A stretch of DNA of 64,000 nt from Chrysopilus asiliformis (lineage: Eukaryota; Arthropoda; Insecta; Diptera; Rhagionidae), in the NCBI GenBank assembly GCA_964034945.1, contig OZ035962.1:83845942-83909941 (forward strand), given 5' to 3'. The stretch's first letter is position 1; every line of letters starts with the position of its first letter. The notes under the pieces are model-generated. The model did no database searches and had not been told where the DNA came from. It saw nothing but the letters and a program-made list of their open reading frames with translations. Below, piece by piece: positions 23,601-35,600 of the stretch. The translations under genes were made by a program, and so were the position numbers.

Positions 23601-26600
23601 TATTCCGACGCCTCTATATCTTTCGACTTCGACGCAGCTTTTAACTCTTGACTTCGCCATTATCAGCAGCTTCAAATTTCCTGGAGTGACCGTCAGAATC
23701 CCGCTTCGATTCATAGTGACGATTCCGCGAAATCTCAAGCTGCATATATGGCGAAGTCAAGAGTTAAAAGCTCCGTCGAAGTCGGAAGACAGAGACGCGT
23801 CGGAATACATGATTGGTGCCCTAGTTGGCTGAAGGCATGAATTTCTTTCCTAAACACATTTAAAATTAGGTCGCTCTGCCATGGAATCCGCGCAGTGGCG
23901 TCTCAAATATTTTTTTTTCTAAAATTTCAAACCTCAATAGAATTGTGGTTTTTCAACAGATTTTAAATCCGTAAACGCCCAAAGACGTGTGTAGAAAAAT
24001 TCTTTCGATTCTGAACGGAACTTGGGAAATAAACGTACGCCACTGGAAAACAAAAATAGCCAAAATGTACTTTTTCGCATTCTGGGGCTCTTAAAACGTA
24101 TTTTGAGCCAATTTTGTATTTTGAGGATCAGTGACCCCCAACCCAATCTACTAAAATGAATTTTTTTGATACCAAGGATTCATTAAATGTACTTTTAAGT
24201 GTTGTGCAACACGTTTTGTGATGCTTCCAAATGTTTTCCTAATTCTTATTTTGTGTTAAGGAAGTACTTATGCTTATTTTGTGTTACGAATTTAGATCAT
24301 TGCATTCTTTATGATTATGAATAATCAACAAGAATTGTAATTTTTTTGATGTTAAGAAATAATTGAACAACCATTTTTACGTTTTAAACCATTCTGACCA
24401 TCCTGAGCTGTGCTTCGGTATTAAAGGGTATTCCTCTAAGCCAGCGGTGGCCAACCCGCGGCCCGCGGGCCGCATGCGGCCCGAGACGTTTGAAAATGCG
24501 GCCCGCCAAATAATTTGAAATTTAAAAAAAAAAAAATTATGTAACTAATAAAATACAAAATACTAAAACTGCTCATAAAGTTTATATGCAATTTTACAAT
24601 TTAATTTTTATACCCGTATGGTGAAACCAAAGGGTGTATTAACTTTGCCTTATCGTTTGTAACGCCAAGATCCCGTCATTACACACAAAAATGAATTACG
24701 CCAATGTGTTTAGGATGATAAAATAAATTAATTTGTGCATGTCCGTCCGTCTGTGGCGCGGAGCTACAGACTTGAAATTTTACGCGGATTCGTTTTTCGT
24801 AAAATGCGAGGCTAAGTTCGTTCATGAGCAAAAATGGACCATTAGGGGAGGGGGGGGGGGGGGGGGGGTACCCCCCCCCCCCCAACGAACGAAAACTTTT
24901 TTGCGAATATCTCAAAAACGGTGCCTCTTATCTAAAAAGTACAAGAACAAAAGTTATTTAGGATATGATTCTACATAATACTCCCACAGTTTGACTTCAA
25001 AGTGGAATTTTGATATAACTGTTCGCCGTTCACTTAAATCACCATACGGGGTTTCAATAATTGCCAGATTGGCAATTATAGCTTTTATTATGTTTTATTT
25101 TACATAAGTACTACTCGTATATATACATTTACATTTACATAAGTCCATTTATATACATATTTTTTTAGCAAATATTTTTTTCTTACCCCACGACTCCATT
25201 AGACTCTTTTCCAGATTGGATTTAAATGATTTAAATCTCCTTACTGTCATGATTTTTTCGGCTACTGAAAAGTAGGATTTTTTTTTTACGTTTGTTCAGT
25301 CCAATTAGCTGATTTCTAGTTGGCTGCGCTGATTACCTCCTGGTTGACATTTCTAAGCACGCTATGGAGACACGATAAATATGAAAAATCATGACTGAAG
25401 ATGCCCACAAGCTGATTTCTTTATTCGCCAAAATATGGAGTGGGGAAAAAATCATGATTTTTAAAAGCCCAATGGAGTCGTGGGGTTATGCTCAACTTTT
25501 TGCATTTTGTTCTAAATTTTTTTTAAACCAAGTGACTGTTAAAAAACAACATAAAATATTATTTGAAAATTTTACTAAGAAATGGCGGTTATTTTATTTT
25601 TTCATGTGCGGCCCGCCAAAAAAAATGAATTATCAGATTGGCCCGTGGAACGATTTGGGTTGGCCAAGCCTGCTCTAAGCTCTGACTAAAACTATAAAAA
25701 AACAAGTTTCCTTTAGATGGGAAAAACAATTGGTGATTTTTCTTCTTTTTTTTTTCAAATAATGCAAATGGGTTAAAAGTTAATCGTGTATGCAGATGAT
25801 AGTATTCTAACCGAAATGCATTGATTAACTAATAGTTTATTTCAATAAACTGTAACCAATTTAAGATAAATTAAAAAGTTTAAATAAATTTAGCTCGATT
25901 GGACGAATAATTCAAACAAAAAAATTAAGTTTCATTCATATTCGAGAGCATTGAAATATAACAGTGACAAATTTAACATTTGTGGGTCTTTTTTGTGTGG
26001 AAAAAGCTTTAAATTTACTGATGATTAGTCCAATCAACTTAATCTAGATTTTGATAATATGTATTATGATGTTTTTAATAATAACCAACATCAATTTTTT
26101 TCGTTTGTTAATTAATTTTTTAGGCTCAGTCATTTCTTATTGTTTGCGATTAGAACTTAACATTGAAAATTATTTTACCATGCCAAATGAATCATTCTTT
26201 CGATGCTGGAATGTGGAGAAGGGGTTTGAATCAACGAAAATAAACGTAACGTTATTTGTGGACAGCCTCTTAAAAAAATTGTGTATTATATACGTTTGTT
26301 TTTGTATAATAAGTATTTAAAATATTGCCAAAGACTTTCACCCGTATTGCGATTGATGTGTCGTTTTACGAGTTGTTGTTAGTGTTTTCAAAAAAAAAAA
26401 GGTCAGGCATTTTAAAAAAAAAAATCGGGCATATAAAAAAAAAAAAATCGGACATTTTTTAAAAAAAAAAAGTCGGGCATTTTTTCAAAAAAAAAAAAAC
26501 AGGTCGGACATTTTTTATTTTCTTATTACTAACTTTTGTATTCATGGAAAATACCGACCTCTTAATTTTGCCTAAAAACATTTCCCGAGCACTCCCGAGT

Positions 26601-29600
26601 CGATTGAAGTCATAATTACAATAATGTCTTTCTGTCTGTCAGTCTGTTAGCAAAGATTAGATAACTAACGATAAGAAATAACAGGATTTTTCATAAAACT
26701 TTTAAAATATATGGAAAATACTGTTGAGTTCTAAATCTCAATCAAGTAACGCATGTAATTTAGATATTTTTATTGATTTTTTGACAGTTGTGAGTCAAAA
26801 TATAAAGGAAAATCGTTTTTTTGAAAAGCTTACTAAAGATTCCATTTCCGCTATCGGATTTTTTTGCGACTCTACAATTTATTCTGGGATTCTTATCTTT
26901 ATTTACCTAATCTTTGCTGTTACCTAATCTTTGTTGTTTCTTTGTCAGTCCTTGTACAAAATTGCTCAAAATTTGTTTTTCGCGATTTACTCCGAAACTA
27001 CGCGTTTTTCAGTAGATTTATGTGTAGGTTGACCTTTTTTTTGTTCGAATCCGTGGCAGTGCGCTGATGAGAGGGGCGGGGTGAGAGAACCCTCCAAAAT
27101 AATCGGAAAGTACGAAGTCAAAGCGGCTCCATATTAATCTAAAAGTTCGAAAGCCAATTTGTCTGTCACTTTTTGTGGTATTTTTGGCAAAAAATGCGCC
27201 GCAGGTCAAATTTCAAGGGAAAAATATACGTTAAAATCAACAATTTTATAATGAAATGCCCCGTAGGCGATTATTTTTTAATTAAAATAAAGGTAGAAGC
27301 TTGTGAAAAATCTGCACCGCAGGGGAAAACGTTTGATTGAAAGACTAAATCAAAAAACCCGGGGCTGTCTTGACCAACGTGGGACGTATGGTCACCCTAC
27401 TTATGTGTTAGAGACAAAAAAATTTCCTACACTTTTGTCTTGTACTAAAACTCGATATCTCAAACCGTTACTGAGATATAATATTGCGCTACACTCCAAA
27501 TGGGACAAGATTTCCTCAATCGAGGTTAATAACAATTTTCTTTTTTGCCCGCACCTACAGTTTCACATGGATTGCGAACCATGGATGAATTGCAATCAGT
27601 GATGCCCATTGGATACAATTGTATCATTTGGAATACATTTTTTTAAATTGACTTAGCATCCAAAGATACTATTTTTTCAAGAATCCCTAATTTTAATACA
27701 CTTTATATAAGAACGTCATATGCTGTTCACTTCAGATATTTATTACCTATATGACATTTTATTCGTGTCATCTTAATACATATTTGCTTAGTCTTATAAA
27801 CTATTGATTAGAAAATTAATGTTGCATAGTCATGCCTTATCAAGATTAAATTTGCTGATCGAATGGAAGTTTGATTTTTTTTTCTTACGTCTTGTCATTG
27901 CACTTTAAATTCCATTTTCTCGCTAGGAAATGTGGCAAAACTACAAATTTATTACATAATTCTCACATCAATTTAAATTTTGATTACCATACGGAATTCC
28001 CGTTTTGAAGGTTAATGAGAGACAAAATAAAAATAGGCAAAAAAATGGTATTTTTATTTTTTCGACAATATTTTGAGTACAAAATTAAGCTCAAGATTTG
28101 TTATCTAGACAAGTTGATATTTTAATAACAATACGATATTTGTTTTTGCGCCGCTAAATCAAAAATCTCTTCGCATTTATCGTATCAGTTTGATAGCTTA
28201 TAATCATAAACACCTAGTGCATACTATCAAAGTTCACAATTTATATAAATAAATTATATCGTTTTCTTTTTTTGAGTAATAGAAAGATTTCCAAGTAACA
28301 AAAGGTGAAGTGGTCGTCACAACCACAGAGTCACGAAGTTAAAGTGTCGATGACAACTTAATGACCTTTTCTACTCGTTGGGTTACAGCTTAGGCCTAAT
28401 ACACCTAGAAAAGATCATTTTTAACTATACCCAAATTAATATTTTTTTTTTTTGCATTTTTATTAAGTATAAAAAAACAGAGATGCAAAAAGGTTTTTCG
28501 AACCAAACCAAAAACCACTGAACCATTGAAATTTTAGTGAATCAAAACCACACCATAAACCGAACCACTCTGTAGATGATCGAATTGAACGCAAATCAAC
28601 CCAGTTTTTAAAAAATATAGCCGAAACGAATTATAATTTAACCAGTTTTTTAAAAAAAATATGGCCGAACCAAAATCACACCATTTTTTAACAAAAGTTT
28701 TCCGAATCGAGCCAAAACCTAACCAGTTTTTCCAAACGAAACCAGAAATCAGCAAAATGTTTTGTGTTTCAGTTCGGTTAACATTTGAATTTTTGGGATT
28801 GAAAAATTCTTGTTATTTTCTATTAACGACCAGATTTAGAGCATTGGACTTTTTTACGTATTACCAAAAAACCGGCCCCGTACTTTGTCTCTCAAATTAT
28901 GTTTGTGAACTAAATGGCAACCAAAACCAAAAACCACTGAACCATTCAAATTTTTGAGGAACCAAAACCAGAACCAAATTTTAAATTTGGGGAACCAAAA
29001 CTGGAATAAAATTTTTGAAATTTTAGAAACCGAAACCAGAACCAATTTTTTTAAATTTTAGAAACCAAAACTGGAACAACATTTTTGAAATTTTAGAAAC
29101 CGAAACCAGAACCAATTTTTTAAATGTTAGGAACCACACTAAAAACCAGAAATTCAATCAACCCTCGAACCAAAATCGAACCACACTCCAAACATTTTTG
29201 GTTTGCATTTCTGATATTTGAATAAAAATAGTTACATGTATGCAAATAAGCTCAAAATAAGTCTTTTTCCATGCAGTTCACGTAAAATTAGTAATAAAAC
29301 TTTAATGCCTCGAGACTTTTTTTTATTATATTAAATATTTATCTTATCATAGTACATCTGGTAACGGAACTTATATTTATACCCAGAATAATACCTGACG
29401 CCGTACAGATCAAAGATCAACGAAATCATTGCCACAGATAAAACAGTCGATAAATTTTAAATATTTCCTTGTCTTGTATTGACATCCGAAATAATGAACA
29501 AAAAACCGCTAAATTCAAGATTCATTTTGATAAAAACTTTGGATTTTCGACAGGGGAGCGCCGCTATCGCATTGTGCGCATTAAAAAGTCATAGCAGAAG

Positions 29601-32600
29601 TTCATGTTTCTTACTTGTCATCTTTTAACTTTGGAGTTTGACCATCGTTTTGAAATCGAGAAAAAAAAGTTTTTTCTTCTTCTTTTTTTTCAGTTGGTTC
29701 TGTGGATGAATTTATTCAAAGTCAATTGTCTAAAAATATCTACCGCAATGACAGAGTTAGCCACAGAGTGATAAGTTGGCATAAAAGGGGGAATTTTTTT
29801 TTGTTTATTGATCAAAATATTTATTTAATTTTTTGTGCATCTTTTTTTTATATTTTGCAACATTTTTTACGTTAATTTTGAAAGCTAAGAATAGTAGCGT
29901 CGTACCTTGTCTAGTCATAAATACTGATGCAAGGAAAAATTTGATGCCAAATGAGAATGGATTGATATTTTTCAAAAGAAAAAAAAATCTTTTTTGGGCC
30001 AATCAATAGCCACAAATCATAAAACACATTATTCGAAAAGGCCGCCATTTGAGTTAACACCTCTAACGATGGAGTCAACAGGACTGCGAAATCTTTTGGA
30101 AAGTTCTCCGCTCGATCTATTGGAAAGTTGTCCAATGTTATGGTTAGGTTTCTTCTTCAAGGATTGTTTTCTACAATCGTGTTTTCTAGCACATCATATT
30201 CTCTAAAACTCTCTAAACTAGATCATAGTTATCTTAATTTTTACAATAGTATGAATACAACAAGACATTTTGTGCAAAAATATCACACAGTAGAAAATAC
30301 GTTGCAATGAGAAATTCTTCATAAAACTAGACAACCGGCGAAAATTTTTAGGGGGGTCAACAATTATGTTAAATTGAAACCCTAAAAGTTATCAAAGTCC
30401 CCTCCACCCCCCCCCCCCCCCTCCCCTTCCCTTTACACATCTATAAGTATTAACAAGATTAGGTAAGTTAAGATAGGAATCGAAGAAAAAATTCTGGGGG
30501 CCCAAAAAAATTTGCCAGCGAGAATGGTCTCTTTTGCCCCTTCTTTCGTTCCCTTGACACATCTGTAAGTATTAGCCAAAATGAGGAAAAAATTTGCCAG
30601 CCGGAATGGTGTCTTTAGTATGCCTTGCAAAACGATTATTTTCTTTTATATTTTGACGCTTGAATATCAAAAAATCAATAAAAATATTTAAATTTCACGC
30701 CTTACTTGATTGAAATCCCTAACTCTACAGTATTTTCCCTACATTACAGAAAAGTTGTTGCTTATCTTTAGTTAACTAATCTTTGATATTAGTTTCAAAT
30801 AAAGTCTTCATTACCAGACCAATTATTTTAACGAAATAACTGACAATTAATTTATTTTGCCAAGAAAATTAATCTTACTTTTATAGCAAATATTAGTTAT
30901 TAGAATTTTTTGCGATGCAGAAGTCGCGTTAAAATGTATTTTATGTGAACAGTCCTCAATAAAACTGCGATCATTTTTGGACTTTGCACGACGAATTAAG
31001 TATAAAATGCTTCTTACGCTCAAGCCTATGTGTTCCAGTTTTATGCAACTTTTATCAAGTAAAACATCGACACCTAGAAAAGAAAACGCTTCAAGTTTAC
31101 AACTTTTTTGATTCTTTTTCATTTACTCGGCATTCAATGAGCTTTGAACTGAAATGTGTTTGAGGCAAGTCATTCAGTCCAATGCTACATTTACACGAAT
31201 GACAAATTTGTCATTTTTTTCTTGTCATTATGTTAATTCCCGTGTAAATGGCATAATTTTTGTAATTTTTTCTGTCAGAAAATGTCAATCTCTCATAAAA
31301 GAATGAACTTGTCCATTCTTTTATGCCAGATTGTCATTCGTGCAAACGCAATATTAGTTATGACAAAAGTTGAATACTAAAGTTGTCATAACTAATATTG
31401 CGTTTGCACGAATGACAATCTGGCATAAAAGAATGGACAAGTTCATTCTTTTATGAGAGATTGACATTTTCTGACAGAAAAAATTACAAAAATTATGCCA
31501 TTTACACGGGAATTAACATAATGACAAGAAAAAAATGACAAATTTGTCATTCGTGTAAATGTAGCACAATACAATAATTGAAAAATGACCAAAAGAAGTT
31601 TTTTTTATCGGAAAGTGAGACATTTTTTTTTTCTTTTCTTACATACACACAGAAAAGAGTTTGCGCAATTCACTTGAATTACAGTCACTATCGAAAATTA
31701 TCAGAAGGTCGGTGAGAAATTCACAGTAAACTCGAAATGAATTCACAGTAAACTCGAAATTGTGTCACCAAGTAACAACCAAAGCACATTTTTTTAAAAT
31801 TTATCAAAAACATAATGCCACAAAAATATATTATAAATTATCTCATCACTTATGCTAGATGGTACATCGATGCATGATTGATTTTGGCAATTATTTCCAA
31901 GAGATTAAAATCCATTAATTCACAAATTGTTGGTTTAAATCGCTGGAATTGAAGTGTCGAACGCAATTGTAAGTTGACAAAAGCCATCACACGCTTCGCA
32001 GTTCATTGTCGATAAATAAACGAATCAAAAAACAGCCAACAATCATCCATCTGGATAACCATGTGCTTGTGGAAATTGATTTTTCTCAAGGTTCCGCAAA
32101 GTTTTCGCTGCCGTTCTACATACTCTGTTCAGGTAACAGGTGTTGGCTTTATTTAGAATTTCATGGCGTGAAAGATGAGCATATCATTATGCTTTTAAAG
32201 GTTTTTATTTCATTTCTTTGTAAATATCAGATAAAAATGTTTGTAATCAAACCATAATTCTTTTCGCTCGTGAAGGTTTTCATTTGGAAACGGAATGTTT
32301 TGATATGTCGCTTAAATCTGATATTTCACGGAAATTAAATAAATAAAATTAGAAATACAATATAAAAACCTATTTTCGTAAGGGTCTTCTTAGTTACACA
32401 AAACCAATAACAATTTATTTATATTTTTTTATTGTCAAAATTGAAAGAATCTACACGACGTTTTTTATTCCACAGAACATTAAATCCAAATTGCGTCATC
32501 AATCACTTTTTTTACAATTCGTTTAGATAAGAGTTTATTTTACCATTAGGTTTTGAGGAATGCGGAATTGTTTTTTATCCACTTTTAAGATTTATTATGA

Positions 32601-35600
32601 CCAAAACCGTTCAGGTCAACTGCAAAAATGAAATTAATTTTATAAAAATGATTTTTTTTTTAAATATAGCTGAACCCTTTCGATCCGGAAAGCCGCTGAA
32701 ATAAATACAGATATTTTTTAGCTGTATTAAAGACAAAATTGCGATTATACTTCCCATGGATATCGTCCCACTCACAATACTGCTACAAATCGTATAAACT
32801 ATGTATTAGGACTCATTCGTCACATTTCCTTTGCATATTTTGAAAGTCAGGTTTGTTTAAACATAGACTGGGACATGTATGTATGTCCAGTTTCGGACCG
32901 AAAAAGTTAATCCACGTAGCGGTGAAATAATAGAGTAAGTTCGGGTATTGTGGTACACCTTCTTTTATTTTCATAATAAATCACTAGTTTTAAAAGCAAT
33001 TATGTTAGAATTTCGTATACGATACCTCCAGAGGCTTGCCTATAAAATTCCACAGCAATGTTACCAATCATAAACATAAAAACAAAAATATGATCAAAAA
33101 CGTACACTAACTGAAAAAGTAGTGCTTCAAAAAATTGGCGGGTAATGTGGTTTCTTCCATACAAATATTTAAGGTGGGTAATGTGGTATACTGTTTATTC
33201 CATTCAAATATTAAATGTTTGTATGGAAGAAATAGTATGCCACATTAGCCGTTTTCACCATGACAAACCAAAAAAATGATTTCTTAGTCAAATTCGCATC
33301 AGTCCAAAAATGTTCCTTTCGAAAATCAAATGTGTTGTCTAAATAATCGTTCACTGATTCACAGTTAAAAAAACAACTTAAAATTGGCTTTCGAGATTCA
33401 CTTGAATGTGGAGACAATAAAATTTTGATTGTGCTCAAAAACGTCTTTCAGAAAATTCCGGTATCACCTGATAAAACATGGACTTGTCAACACCAACAAT
33501 GGTTGCCGAATTTCACAAAAAATAGTTTTGTATGATTGATCTTGCAATGCGACATCTCATATGCGAGAAATGATGGTGTACCACATTACCCGCCTATACC
33601 ACAATACCCGAACTTACTCTACCTTTCTTACATAATTAAACCTCTTATGATGAATAGAATTTGGGCTCAAGAATTTCCAGGCAATATGTTTTCTCCGATT
33701 CTCGAGAAATTAGCGCCAGGAAATTCGAGAACAGCAGAAGTGTAAAAAAATCCATTTTTATACCCTATATGGCGAAACCATGTATTGGGTATAATAGGTT
33801 TGCTCTACCATTTGTAACGCACAGTATTAAGCTAGAACCTGAATCGTACGTCGACGCGTCCGTCATGCGTGCGTCCGGTTGACAGTTCGATGCGGTGACA
33901 GTTGGGTACGGCAACGAATCTGGAGTTAATTCATTCTTTTGCACTTCTTCTATTAGTTTATCGTGGAAACAATTACTTTCAATTTGTTCCATACTTAAAT
34001 TGCTTAAATCGTAAACAAACTTTTTTGCGAAATGACATTTCCGTGCGTTGCCGCATGTAAAAGTAGAAATTCGACCTACTCTATGCGGTTGCCGCATCGG
34101 AAAACGCATTATTACGGGAGTACTCATAGCAGCCCGTTGATTCTACTCGAACTGTCAACGTGACGGACGCATCGACGTACGATTCAGGTTCTAGCTTTAA
34201 CCTTTTGCACTCCACTGACACCTTACGGTGACATTAATCACAAAAGTGTGGAGTGCAAAAGGTTAATCGTCTGATAAAGAAAATGAATTACACCAGTGTG
34301 TTTAGAATGATGATTAGACTTGGTTTTTGTATGTGCATTGGTCTGTCTGTCTGTCTGTCAGCGGAGACGATAACTTGAGAACGAGTTAAGCTAGAGATTT
34401 GAAATTTGACGCTGCGGTTTTTTTTTTGTAAAATGGGAGGTCGAGTTTGTTAACGGATAAAATCGGACCACTTCTAACACCCCTCCTCCCCTCTCCCATA
34501 TAACCAGAATCATTCTTTTCCGATTTTCTCGGAAACGGTACATCGTATTGAAAAAAATTATTAAAACAAAAGTATTTACAATGCAATTTTACAAAACTTC
34601 CTCATACAGCGAGATTCGATCAGACCACAACACTACCCTCCCTCCCCTCCACATAGAAATTTTTCTCTTTTAGTTTATTTGTTTTTGCTTAAGACATTTA
34701 ATTTTCTTTCTTAAAACAAATATTGTTTCTAATAAAATTGAACGAATCCCTCGACAGTTTTGATGACAAAAATATCAGTATTTTATTAGATTTTTTAACC
34801 CCTATATTTGTTATAATTTACCGTTTTCGTATATTCTCTACGGGAATTGAATTTCTTCGCTTTGCAAGAGTTTTTGCGTTTCATTTAAATATTTTGTCAA
34901 ATTTTGGAACTTATTAATAATGTTGAAAAAATGACATTTTAGTATGGGCGACAGAACATAGAAACAGCGAGAAGAAGAACGCGGAAGGAAGAACACCGAG
35001 ACAATGAAGACGAAGACAGTAGCGAGAATGGTAGTCCGGATAGTGAGAAACCCCAACAAACAGATAAAAAAATTGTCCAAAATGGCAATGGGCACCTGCC
35101 CCATTCGCACTCTAGCAATGGAAATTCTCTAATCAGTCGAGATGCACTCATTCTATTGCCAGATGGTGACACAATCGGCAATAAAATAGCCGACAGGGAG
35201 AAGGATAAAGAAGCCAAAGATGTACAAAAGGAGTCGCCGGAGAAGAGTGAAGTAAGTGATATTTTTATTTTGATTTTTTTTAAACATACAGAAGACAAAG
35301 AATTCACTTTATCATTTACATTTCAGGATGAGATCAGTTTCAATCTGGCGAAATGCCTAGATTATGTAAAGGCTGGCGTTGAGGCAATCATCGAGGATGA
35401 AGTGACATCACGTTTCGAGGCTGAAGAGCTAAAGAATTGGAATCTGTTGACACGAACGAATCGCTATTATGAATTTATATCGTGGCGATTGACAGTCATG
35501 TGGATATGCGGCTTCGTAATCCGTTATATTATCTTAATGCCCCTTAGAGTATTAATTTGTTTCATTGGTGTAAGTATTTTTGTGGCATTCAAAACCAATC

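Larger units (their letters stand above)
24442..25672. mobile_element. hAT-type non-autonomous element
   Basis: Ends CAGCGGTGGCCAACCCG and GGGTTGGCCAAGCCTG with a perfect 8-bp target duplication, CTCTAAGC (24434-24441 and 25673-25680). Subterminal GCGGCCCG words occur at both ends. A family B dispersed repeat (24609-25080) sits inside. No convincing transposase frame. Confidence 0.9.
24390..25705 (+). repeat. LINE 3' end split by a hAT insertion
   Basis: Bases 24390-24441 plus 25681-25705 (GACCATCCTGAGCTGTGCTT ... CTCTAAGCTCTGACT) match the 3' end of the non-LTR fragment at 38190-38270. The hAT element at 24442-25672 separates the halves. Only the last part of this LINE copy is present. Confidence 0.75.
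33763..34600 (+). repeat. Dispersed repeat family B, copy 2, interrupted
   Basis: Starts TATACCCTATATGGCGAAAC...GGGTATA and CCATTTGTAACGCACAGTA, is cut at 33829 by two adjacent insertions, and resumes at 34267 with ATGAATTACACCAGTGTGTT, GTCTGTCTGTCTGTCTGTC and GAGTTAAGCTAGAGATTTGA. Confidence 0.65.
17677..34942. other. 17.3-kb first intron of the GPAT4-like gene
   Basis: No further coding exon was recognised. Identified content is listed separately: a GCCGAAGTTTGG minisatellite, several MITEs, hAT elements, a LINE 3' end, homopolymer tandem repeats and a nested repeat cluster near 33.8-34.3 kb. The parts 18.2-19.7, 26.0-26.3, 27.2-28.4 and 29.3-31.1 kb contain nothing I could name. Confidence 0.6.

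Noticed and set aside
26051..26320. 89-codon hydrophobic frame
   Set aside because: AT-rich by-product (Ile/Phe/Asn-rich) with no domain, in the large intron; no splice support.
32006..32257. Open stretch with IIHLDNHVLVEI, reminiscent of an F-box start
   Set aside because: The similarity covers about a dozen residues, the expected hydrophobic continuation is missing, and there is no splice context.
34838..35307. Minus-strand open frames of 90-122 codons
   Set aside because: Antisense to GPAT4-like exon 2; the Ser/Leu-rich content reflects the complement of an acidic, Lys-rich loop.
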